NCBI GenBank assembly: GCA_039208045.1
Contig: JBCCRH010000007.1
Location: forward strand, 1-34,055
DNA length: 34,055 nucleotides
Origin: JBCCRH01 sp039208045
Lineage (GTDB): Bacteria; Bacteroidota; Bacteroidia; Chitinophagales; Saprospiraceae
Direction of reading: 5' to 3'
Shown piece after piece: positions 1-7,908 of this stretch. The position numbers were made by a program, and so were the translations under genes. Below the pieces are notes generated by a model that saw only the letters and a program-made list of their open reading frames with translations, ran no database searches and was not told the DNA's origin. Position 1 is the stretch's first letter; each line of letters begins with the position of its first letter.

Positions 1-3000
1 ATTTGTACAGGTGAAAGCACAGTCTTGAGTGTAGGCACTGGCTTTGCTAGCATTAGCTGGTCAACCGGAGAGATGACGGAGCAAATTACAGTGGAGGACG
101 CCGGACTAATAGAGGTGATGGTAGAAGATGCGTCTGGCTGTATCGGTCAAACTTCTATTACGATTATTGAAAATAGTGCTCCCACCGCTGCTATTGCGGG
201 TAGTTTGAGCTTCTGTGTGGGCAACAACACGATACTAGATGGAGGTACTGGCTTCTCGGAATACGAATGGTCAGATGGCTCTGGCGATCCAACTTTGGAG
301 GTAAGTATTCCTGGAGATTACGGCTTGACCGTCACCGACGCCAATGGCTGTATAGATTCCACGACAGTGGTGGTAACGGAAGAAGCAGAATTAATGCCAA
401 TGATTACTGGGGCAACAGACTTTTGTGTAGGGGAGAATACGGTACTTAGCGTAGGCACTGGTTTTGAAACGATTACTTGGTCAACTACGGAAACAACGGA
501 GCAAATTACTGTGGACATGCCCGGCGAGGTATTCGTAACGGTAACTGATGCTTCCGGCTGCAGCGGCCAGACTTCTGTGATGATTACTGAAAATCCACTT
601 CCTGATCTGATGATTGCTGGCAGTCTGAGTTTTTGCCCTAGCGGCACCACTACCTTGGACGGTGGCGCAGGCTTTGCCAACTACGAATGGACAGGCGGTA
701 TTGCTACGCAAACCTTGGAGGTGAGTAGCCCAGGTGACTATGAGCTTACGGTAATAGATGCTAATAATTGTACTGCTACTACAAGCGTAAGCGTAGTGCA
801 GCAGGATTCGCTATCTCCGGTAATTACAGGGGCCGAGGCTTTTTGCGTGGGTGAAAATACCGTGCTGAGCGTGGGTGCTGGCTTCGCCACAATCGACTGG
901 TCAACGACTGAGACAACGGAGCAAATCACCGTAGATATGCCTGGCGAGGTATTTGTAACGGTAACGGATGCGTCTGGTTGTAGCGGAAGCACTTCTATTA
1001 CGATTACCGAGAATAGCTTACCTGCTCCTACTATTACGGGAGATTTGAGCTTCTGCCCAGGAGCGTCTACGACTCTGGAAGGTGCAGCAGGTTTTGAGAC
1101 GTATAGTTGGTCAGATGGTTCTAGCCAGGATACGTTGGCCGTAACTGCAGCCCAAAATTATGGTTTGACCGTTACTGATGTCAATGGTTGCGTAGGAGAA
1201 ACGAGCGTGATGGTCACCGAAAACCCGGTTCCTACTCCAGTCATTAATGGTGATTTATCTTTCTGTGTAGGTGAAAATACCTTGCTTAATACCGACCTTG
1301 GTTTTGCGGACTACACCTGGTCAGTGGGCGGCAATACACAGCAGGTATTAGTGGATATGCCAGGGGATGTTACGGTAACGGTTACTAATACCGAAGGCTG
1401 TATTGGAGAAGCTACAGTTAGCGTGGCAGAAAATAGTCTACCTACGCCTACCATTGCAGGAAGTCTGACTTTTTGCCCAGGAACGACTACCGTGTTAGAT
1501 GGTGGTGCAGGCTTTACAGAATATTTATGGTCAGATGGCTCTATGACGCAAACCCTAGAAGTAGGTACGCCTGATGATATTGACTTAACAGTTACGGATG
1601 CCAATGGCTGTGTGGGACAAACCTCCGTTACAGTAGTGGAAGAAGAAAATCTATCGCCTACCATAGCTGGTACTTTGGCGTTTTGCGAAGGAGAAAGTAC
1701 GGTACTTGATGCAGGGAGCGGTTTTGCAACTTACACCTGGTCAACCACAGAAGCTACCCAAGAAATTACAATAGATTCAACGGTAACGGTGAGCGTGACG
1801 GTGACTGACGTAGCAGGCTGCTCTGGTGAAGCAACCGTCACAGTGATTGAAAATCCATTACCAATACCCCAGATTAGCGGTAGCTTGAGTTTCTGCCCAG
1901 GCGGCACCACGACCTTGGATGGTGGCGCTGGCTTCGCCAGCTACGAATGGACTGGAAATATAGCCACGCAGACCTTGGAGGTGAGTACGCCAGGTGATTA
2001 TGAACTAGTAGTGAGCGACGCTAACGGCTGTATCAATACTACAAGCGTTACGGTTGATGAACAGCCTAATTTATCTCCTGTCATTGCAGGTGCTACTGCT
2101 TTCTGTGAGGGTGAAAATACTACGCTTAGTGTAGGGGCAGGCTTCGAAACTATACTTTGGTCTACCAACGAAGCGACCGAACAAATCGTAGTAGCCACTT
2201 CTGAAACGATCAGCGTCACGGTGACTGATGCGACTGGTTGCAGTGGAGAGGCAAGCGTAATGATTACCGAAAATCCACTGCCGAGTCTCACTATCAGTGG
2301 GGATGCTTCCTTCTGTGAGGGAGGGGCTACGACCCTGGATGGTGGTGCTGGCTTTGCCAGTTATACATGGTCGGACAATTCGGTGAACCAAACCTTAGAA
2401 GTTGATTCAACGGCCACTTATGAACTGATAGTAGCAGATGCCAATGGCTGTGAAGCTAGCGCCAGCTTTGAGGTGGAAGTATTTGAAAACCCGATGCCAA
2501 TCATCAGTGGAGACCTGACCTTCTGCCCCGATGAAAGTACTACACTTCAGACAGTGGAGACTTATGCTTCTTACACGTGGTCGACAGGCTCTACCATGGA
2601 TAGCATAGCCGCTACCACAGCAGGGCCGATTGATGTGGAAGTAATAGATGCTAATGGTTGTACCGGTAGTGCAAGTGTGCTGCTATCTACTTTTACCACT
2701 ACTGATCCCATTATTGATGGCGCCTTGACTTTTTGCCCCGAGCAAACAACTACCCTGCAAGCACTAGGCACATTCGCAACCTACAGCTGGACGGATGGAA
2801 GTGCAGCGAATGCCATTACCGTGGATACCGCAGGGGTATACGGCGTAACGGTGACAGATGCTAATGGCTGTAGCACCGAAGCACAGGTGAGTGCGGACAA
2901 TTTTATGGTAGAAATACCAAGTATAGTTGGCGATACTGCTTTTTGTGCAGGAGGGGGGACTAGTCTAAACGTTCCAGGCACCTTCACGAGCTATCAATGG

Positions 3001-3150
3001 TCAACAACTGAAAATACACCGATGATTGACGTTGCTAATGCAGGTACTTATGAAGTAACGGTGACCAGCGCAGATGGCTGTGAAACCAGCAATACGATTG
3101 CTATTTCCGAAATTGCTATTCCAACCGCAGATAGTGGAGTAGATCAAATC
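1..3150 (+). repeat. 15 tandem coding repeats of exactly 210 bp
   Basis: The codon pair for Phe/Ile-Cys recurs at 1, 211, 421, 631, 841, 1051, 1261, 1471, 1681, 1891, 2101, 2311, 2521, 2731 and 2941 without a single indel. Up to about unit 12 the units alternate between two types. Odd units have a 'C-x-G-E-N/S-T-V-L-S-V-G' start and 'WSTTE...EQI'. Even units have 'C-P-G-x-T-T-L-D-G-G-A-G-F' and 'TQTLEV'. The real unit of duplication may therefore be a 420-bp dimer. The last three units are more diverged. Confidence 0.95.
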
Positions 3151-4923
3151 ATCGATTGTAATAACACCAGTGTGACACTGGGTGGGCCAACCACTTCACA
3201 AGGGCCAGATATTATCTACTCTTGGGCAGGGCCTGGCATTATGGGAGATGCTGAATTTGAATTAAATCCAGTAGTAGATGCCGAAGGTACGTATAGCTTG
3301 GTAGTGACGGATACGCTCAACGGATGTGTTTCAGCAGCAGTAAGCGTAGCCGTGGTGGATAACCAGTACGAGCCTACCGTGGATGTAAGCATTTCAAATG
3401 CTATTGATTGTATTAACGAAACGGCCACCCTTGATGGCAGCGCTTCCATGACTAACAATACGGCTACTTATCAATGGTTTGATGCCGCAGGTGTAGAAAT
3501 TCCAAGTGGTGATCAGGCGAGTATTACCACAGGTGAGGGAGGTGAATATTCCTTACTCGTCTTAGATGAAACCACTGGCTGCCAAGCTACCGGAACCATT
3601 ATGGTAGCAGAAGATCGAGATTTCCCTACTGCTGCTATCGCTCCTGGAACGGATTTGGACTGCAATACGCCAGAGGCTACCCTCGATGCTACCGCATCTA
3701 CCGCTACCATGGACATTAGCTATAATTGGGAAACCCAAAACGGAGCGAACATCTTAAGTGGCTCAGATTCGACAACGCCACTCATCAACCAAGGCGGAAC
3801 ATATATCCTATTAGTAGAAAATACACTAAACGGTTGCGTCAGCAGGGATACCATAGAAATTGCAGCGGATTTTGTGGCCCCAACGGCCGATGCAGGGCAG
3901 GATATTACGATTGATTGTGAAAATCCCACAGCTACCCTTGATGGCTCTGCTTCTTCTACAGGCACCACTATTCGCTACGAATGGCAGGACGCTTCAACAG
4001 GTACCCTTATCTCCACAGAGCTGATGCCAGCGCTGGAACTAGCAGGCACTTATACGCTAGTCGTCATTAATGACGAGAACGGCTGTGAGGCAAGTGATGA
4101 AGTAGTCGTTGCTCAAGACCCAGATGATTTGAATGATATTTTTGCTTCCGCTCAAAGTCCTACTTGTTTTGGCGATACCGACGGGATGATCGTGATTGAT
4201 AGCGTAGCTGGAGGTACTAGTCCATTGATGATTAGCTTGGATGGAGGGGCCTTTACAAATGATTTTGCTTTCAATAACCTTCCCGCTGGTACTTACGATA
4301 TTACCGTGCAGGACATATCTGGTTGCGAAGTGACTAGAAGTGTCGAAGTGATTGATGGGAATGATCTAATTGTAGATATTTTCGGCCCTGAAAACGATAA
4401 TGGTGACATTGTGATCAAACTAGGTGACACTATCGCACTAAAGGCTGATCCAAATATTGTCAGAGATCAAATCTTTGAGGTCGATTGGTCAAATACAGAT
4501 ACAGTGGATTGTGTTTCCTGCTTGTCCATCGACGTCAATCCATCGATTACCTCTAACTATTCAGTAACGGTCACCGATACCAACGGCTGCGTAGCTAGCA
4601 ATGAGGTGACGGTATTTGTAGAAAGCCCAAGAAACGTATACATCCCCAATGCCTTTTCACCCAATGGAGATGGCGACAACGACGTCTTTATGATCTTTGC
4701 AGGCGACGATGTTCTCCTAATCGAAACATTCAACATCTTTGATCGCTGGGGGAACCTAGTCTTCCAAGTAGATGATTTTCTACCCAACGACGAAGACTTC
4801 GGCTGGAACGGCACTTTTGAGGGCAACGCCAACAATACAGGCGTCTACGTCTACTCGGTAGCTGTTCGCTTTATCGATGGCAGTACGAAAGTGTTTAAGG
4901 GGGATGTGGTTTTGATGAAGTAG
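1..4923 (+). CDS. Giant repeat-rich secreted protein with T9SS type B (gliding motility-associated) C-terminus, 5' truncated
   Basis: The reading frame is open from base 1, so the true start lies outside the window; 1640 residues are visible. From N to C it has 15 units of exactly 70 residues (Cys near the start, W about 18 residues later, a T-D-x-x-G-C motif near residue 47). Next come about four units of 84-85 residues starting with I/L-D-C and TLDGS-like motifs, then one SprB-like unit (SPTCFGDTDG, near 4153-4356). The end, from 4633, has the CHU_C/TIGR04131 signature NVYIPNAFSPNGDG, IFDRWGN and WNGT...GVYVY. That domain is known to direct export through the type IX secretion system and surface attachment in Bacteroidota. 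The units look like Ig/PKD-type beta-sandwiches, and the two Cys per unit could form a disulfide. The role is inferred: surface adhesin or matrix protein. There is no catalytic domain in the visible part. Family and export route are well supported; the ligand is unknown. Confidence 0.93.
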   Translation: MCTGESTVLSVGTGFASISWSTGEMTEQITVEDAGLIEVMVEDASGCIGQTSITIIENSAPTAAIAGSLSFCVGNNTILDGGTGFSEYEWSDGSGDPTLEVSIPGDYGLTVTDANGCIDSTTVVVTEEAELMPMITGATDFCVGENTVLSVGTGFETITWSTTETTEQITVDMPGEVFVTVTDASGCSGQTSVMITENPLPDLMIAGSLSFCPSGTTTLDGGAGFANYEWTGGIATQTLEVSSPGDYELTVIDANNCTATTSVSVVQQDSLSPVITGAEAFCVGENTVLSVGAGFATIDWSTTETTEQITVDMPGEVFVTVTDASGCSGSTSITITENSLPAPTITGDLSFCPGASTTLEGAAGFETYSWSDGSSQDTLAVTAAQNYGLTVTDVNGCVGETSVMVTENPVPTPVINGDLSFCVGENTLLNTDLGFADYTWSVGGNTQQVLVDMPGDVTVTVTNTEGCIGEATVSVAENSLPTPTIAGSLTFCPGTTTVLDGGAGFTEYLWSDGSMTQTLEVGTPDDIDLTVTDANGCVGQTSVTVVEEENLSPTIAGTLAFCEGESTVLDAGSGFATYTWSTTEATQEITIDSTVTVSVTVTDVAGCSGEATVTVIENPLPIPQISGSLSFCPGGTTTLDGGAGFASYEWTGNIATQTLEVSTPGDYELVVSDANGCINTTSVTVDEQPNLSPVIAGATAFCEGENTTLSVGAGFETILWSTNEATEQIVVATSETISVTVTDATGCSGEASVMITENPLPSLTISGDASFCEGGATTLDGGAGFASYTWSDNSVNQTLEVDSTATYELIVADANGCEASASFEVEVFENPMPIISGDLTFCPDESTTLQTVETYASYTWSTGSTMDSIAATTAGPIDVEVIDANGCTGSASVLLSTFTTTDPIIDGALTFCPEQTTTLQALGTFATYSWTDGSAANAITVDTAGVYGVTVTDANGCSTEAQVSADNFMVEIPSIVGDTAFCAGGGTSLNVPGTFTSYQWSTTENTPMIDVANAGTYEVTVTSADGCETSNTIAISEIAIPTADSGVDQIIDCNNTSVTLGGPTTSQGPDIIYSWAGPGIMGDAEFELNPVVDAEGTYSLVVTDTLNGCVSAAVSVAVVDNQYEPTVDVSISNAIDCINETATLDGSASMTNNTATYQWFDAAGVEIPSGDQASITTGEGGEYSLLVLDETTGCQATGTIMVAEDRDFPTAAIAPGTDLDCNTPEATLDATASTATMDISYNWETQNGANILSGSDSTTPLINQGGTYILLVENTLNGCVSRDTIEIAADFVAPTADAGQDITIDCENPTATLDGSASSTGTTIRYEWQDASTGTLISTELMPALELAGTYTLVVINDENGCEASDEVVVAQDPDDLNDIFASAQSPTCFGDTDGMIVIDSVAGGTSPLMISLDGGAFTNDFAFNNLPAGTYDITVQDISGCEVTRSVEVIDGNDLIVDIFGPENDNGDIVIKLGDTIALKADPNIVRDQIFEVDWSNTDTVDCVSCLSIDVNPSITSNYSVTVTDTNGCVASNEVTVFVESPRNVYIPNAFSPNGDGDNDVFMIFAGDDVLLIETFNIFDRWGNLVFQVDDFLPNDEDFGWNGTFEGNANNTGVYVYSVAVRFIDGSTKVFKGDVVLMK
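3151..4137 (+). repeat. Second tandem coding repeat family, four units of 252/252/255/about 250 bp
   Basis: Units begin at I/L-D-C codons at 3151, 3403, 3655 and 3910. Each carries a TLDGS/TLGGP-like motif, a Y-x-W strand, G-T/E-Y-x-L-x-V and a final N/T-G-C. The first unit begins exactly where the sixteenth 210-bp unit would have begun, so the cysteine register is kept across the switch. The longer unit resembles a variant of the same fold with loop insertions. The boundary of the last unit is approximate. Confidence 0.8.
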
Positions 4924-5060
4924 GAATGAATAGTTTAGGGGTTTGGGCGTTTGAGGGTTTGAGGGTTTAGGAGTTTAGGGGTTTGAGGGTTTAGGAGTTT
5001 TGGGGTGGGAGCGTTTCACGCTTAAATTCTTTAACTCCTAAACCCCTAAACTATTAAAAT
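4924..5060 (+). repeat. G/T-rich degenerate short repeats with an inverted copy
   Basis: After the adhesin stop codon there is a run of degenerate gggtttgag/gggtttagg units (about 4931-5005), then a small AGCGT-TTC-ACGCT hairpin (5010-5022). An inverted copy follows at 5034-5055. The right arm pairs with 4929-4950 at 20 of 22 positions, giving a potential long stem. It could act as the terminator of the adhesin transcript. Similar G/T-rich units occur at 20331-20360 and 20471-20521, so this may be a dispersed intergenic element. Confidence 0.6.
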
Positions 5061-5064
5061 TGGT

Positions 5065-5072
5065 TAGCTTTG
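5065..5072 (+). promoter_or_regulatory. Candidate -7 element for valS
   Basis: TAGCTTTG matches the Bacteroidota -7 consensus TAnnTTTG in full and lies 51 bases before the valS ATG. I see no convincing TTTG -33 box at the usual distance, so the call rests on the -7 element alone. Confidence 0.4.
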
Positions 5073-5123
5073 CGGAACTTTTGAAAGAATGAAATTTGTT
5101 GGCTGCAAAAAGATAATTGATTG

Positions 5124-7853
5124 ATGGCACTTTCCACCCGTTATAATCCGCAAGAAGTAGAGTCCAAGTGGTACGACCATTGGATGGAGAAGAACTATTT
5201 TCACTCAGAGCCAGATGAGCGTGAGCCTTTTTCTATTGTCATCCCACCACCTAATGTGACCGGTGTACTGCACATGGGGCACATGCTTAATAATACGATT
5301 CAGGATATTTTGATCCGTAAGGCACGTCTGGAAGGGAAGAATGCTTGCTGGGTGCCAGGTACCGACCATGCGTCTATTGCTACGGAGGCAAAAGTAGTAA
5401 AGAAGCTGCGCGCGGAAGGGATTAAGAAATCTGACTTGACGCGAGAGCAGTTCATGGAATATGCCTTTGAGTGGAAGGATAAATATGGGGGGATCATCTT
5501 GGATCAGCTCAAGCGCCTGGGGGCTTCTTGCGACTGGGAGCGTACGCGCTTCACGATGGAGCCTAAGCTCTCCAAAGCAGTGCTACATGTTTTCGTTGAC
5601 CTTTACCGAAAGGGAAAAATATATCGCGGTAAGCGCATGACCAACTGGGATCCAGAAGCGCTGACGGTACTTTCCAATGAAGAAGTAATCTATAAGGATG
5701 AAAACTCCAAGCTGAACTATGTTCGCTATCCTATTGAGGGAATGGAAGGGGAAGGCATTACCATTGCTACGGTTCGTCCGGAAACTATCTTGGGCGATAC
5801 GGCGATTGCGGTGAATCCTAAAGACGAGCGCTACCAGCATTTGGTGGGTAAAAAGGCTATTGTGCCAATGGTGAATCGGGCCGTTCCAATTATTGCAGAT
5901 CGCTACGTAGATATGGAATTTGGTACGGGGGCACTAAAGATTACGCCGGCCCACGATATGAATGACTACGAAATTGGGCAGAAGTACGACTTGCCGATTA
6001 TCGATGTATTAAACGATGATGGGACGATGAGTGAGGCTGCTCAGTTCTACATAGGAATGGACTGTTACGAGGCGCGGAAGCGCATTGTAAAGGATTTGGA
6101 AGCGTCGGGCCATCTCATCAAAATTGAAGATTATCGCAATAAGGTAGGTCGCTCGGAGCGAACGGACGCAGTGGTAGAGCCACGCTTGACGGAGCAGTGG
6201 TTTGTGGATATGAAAGGCTTTGCTAAGACGGCGCTGGAGGCAGTGGATAAGAAAGAAGTTACCTTCTATCCCTCGCATTTCTGGAATATGTACTACAGCT
6301 GGTTGCGCGAAGAGAACATTCGTGATTGGTGCATCTCTCGCCAATTGTGGTGGGGGCAACGCATTCCTGCATGGTATTATGAAGATCATTTCTTTGTGGC
6401 GGAGACAGCGGAAGAGGCATTAGCGCAAGCGAAAGAAAAGACAGGAAAAGCGAACTTGACGCTAGATGATTTGCGGCAAGATGAGGATGTACTAGATACC
6501 TGGTTCTCCTCCTGGCTATGGCCTATCTCCGTATTTGATGGGTTTGAATCGCCAGAGGAATTGAAATACTACTACCCAACTAATACCTTGGTAACGGGAT
6601 GGGACATCATGTTTTTCTGGGTAGCGCGCATGATTATGTCGGGCTATGAGTGGTCGGAGTCTTTGCTTGGGCCAGAAATGATTGCCCAGAAAGGGCGGCA
6701 ACCGTTTAATGATGTGTACTTCACGGGGATGGTTCGCGACAATAAGCGGCGTAAGATGAGTAAGTCGCTCGGTAATTCTCCGGACGCGCTAGCCTTGATT
6801 GATAATTATGGAGCGGATGGGGTGCGCTTTGGTATGCTGTCGAGCGGGGCAGCAGGGAATGATATTATTTTTGATGCACCTTTTGATAAGGATACCAATG
6901 CAGTATTGAATGAATCGAAGCTGTGTGAGCAGGGGCGTAATTTCTGTAATAAAATGTGGAATGCGCTGCGCTTGATCAAAGGTTGGGAAGTGAGCGAAAC
7001 GGCAGCTTCGGAGGAAAAAGCGCGGATCAATACCTTGGCGATTCAGTGGATGAATAACCGTCTGCAAGAAGTAATAGCAGAAATTGAAGGTAACTTTAAA
7101 GAATATCGCTTATCAGATGCCTTAATGGCACTCTACAAATTAATTTGGGGGGATTTTTGCTCCTGGTACTTGGAGATGATTAAGCCCGATTATGGCAAAC
7201 CAATTGATGCTGGCACTTTAGAAGCAACCCTCGATATTTACGAAGAGTTGATGACGACGCTTCACCCGTTTATGCCGTTTGTAACCGAAGAAATCTGGCA
7301 CCAACTACGCGATCGCTTAGAGGGCGAAGATTGTATTATCAGCACTTTCCCCAACGCTAAAGCAGCCGACGCTGACCAGATTAATCGAATAGAAGCAGCT
7401 AAGTCTATTGTGTCCAATATCCGTGATACGCGCAATACCAAGGGCATCAAAATGAAGGAAGCCTTAAACGTATTTGTACAAGAAAGCGACCGTTCCAAAG
7501 CCCTTTTTGCGCAAGCAGGACTAAAGGCTATGATCATCAAAATGGCAAATCTAGAAGACTTGAACTTTACTACTGAGGATATTGACAACAGTGTTTCCTT
7601 CCTGGTAGGCACCGAAAAGTTCTATGTAGCATTAAAAGAAACGATTGATACCGCCGCAGAATGCGCTAAGTTGCAAAAGGAGTTGGAATACTATGAAGGC
7701 TTTTTGGTAGGTGTACGCAAAAAGCTGGGCAACGAGCGATTTGTAAATAATGCCCCAGAAGCAGTTGTGGCCAAAGAACGCCAAAAGCTCGCCGATGGAG
7801 AGGCGAAGATCAAATCGATACAGGAGACGATGGCGCAGTATGGCTGCGGGTAA
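5124..7853 (+). CDS. valS: Valyl-tRNA synthetase
   Basis: It charges tRNA-Val with valine in the cytoplasm. It is a class I synthetase of 909 residues, the usual size for the family. The ATP-binding HIGH-type motif is PPPNVTGVLHMGH (HMGH near residue 50). The CP1 editing domain is marked by TVRPETILGDTAIAVNP. The second ATP motif KMSKS is at about 544-548 in RRKMSKSLGNSPDAL. The C-terminus has the Lys/Glu-rich coiled-coil arm typical of ValS, with KLGNERFVNNAPEAVVAKE. I chose the ATG at 5124 over an in-frame TTG three bases upstream. An 11-codon ORF (5089-5124) ends on this start codon as TGATG. The gene stands alone and is followed by a strong hairpin. Confidence 0.98.
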   Translation: MALSTRYNPQEVESKWYDHWMEKNYFHSEPDEREPFSIVIPPPNVTGVLHMGHMLNNTIQDILIRKARLEGKNACWVPGTDHASIATEAKVVKKLRAEGIKKSDLTREQFMEYAFEWKDKYGGIILDQLKRLGASCDWERTRFTMEPKLSKAVLHVFVDLYRKGKIYRGKRMTNWDPEALTVLSNEEVIYKDENSKLNYVRYPIEGMEGEGITIATVRPETILGDTAIAVNPKDERYQHLVGKKAIVPMVNRAVPIIADRYVDMEFGTGALKITPAHDMNDYEIGQKYDLPIIDVLNDDGTMSEAAQFYIGMDCYEARKRIVKDLEASGHLIKIEDYRNKVGRSERTDAVVEPRLTEQWFVDMKGFAKTALEAVDKKEVTFYPSHFWNMYYSWLREENIRDWCISRQLWWGQRIPAWYYEDHFFVAETAEEALAQAKEKTGKANLTLDDLRQDEDVLDTWFSSWLWPISVFDGFESPEELKYYYPTNTLVTGWDIMFFWVARMIMSGYEWSESLLGPEMIAQKGRQPFNDVYFTGMVRDNKRRKMSKSLGNSPDALALIDNYGADGVRFGMLSSGAAGNDIIFDAPFDKDTNAVLNESKLCEQGRNFCNKMWNALRLIKGWEVSETAASEEKARINTLAIQWMNNRLQEVIAEIEGNFKEYRLSDALMALYKLIWGDFCSWYLEMIKPDYGKPIDAGTLEATLDIYEELMTTLHPFMPFVTEEIWHQLRDRLEGEDCIISTFPNAKAADADQINRIEAAKSIVSNIRDTRNTKGIKMKEALNVFVQESDRSKALFAQAGLKAMIIKMANLEDLNFTTEDIDNSVSFLVGTEKFYVALKETIDTAAECAKLQKELEYYEGFLVGVRKKLGNERFVNNAPEAVVAKERQKLADGEAKIKSIQETMAQYGCG

Positions 7854-7860
7854 GTAGTTG

Positions 7861-7899
7861 GCACTCCCAGACTTAAGCATAGCTGTAGTCTGGGAGTGC
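7861..7899. terminator. Bidirectional hairpin between convergent genes
   Basis: A perfect 13-bp stem, GCACTCCCAGACT (7861-7873) with AGTCTGGGAGTGC (7887-7899), has a 13-base loop and is followed by TTTC. It sits just after the valS stop and just before the end of the minus-strand T9SS cargo gene, so it probably terminates both. Confidence 0.8.
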
Positions 7900-7908
7900 T
7901 TTCATGGA

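Noticed and set aside
318..3968. Long open frames on the minus strand inside the adhesin gene
   Set aside because: They are produced by the repetitive codon pattern of the plus-strand gene and share the same repeat period; no independent domains.
4931..5005. Telomere-like TTTAGGG runs
   Set aside because: The units are degenerate and interspersed with GGGTTTGAG in a bacterial intergenic region; resemblance to plant telomere repeats is chance.
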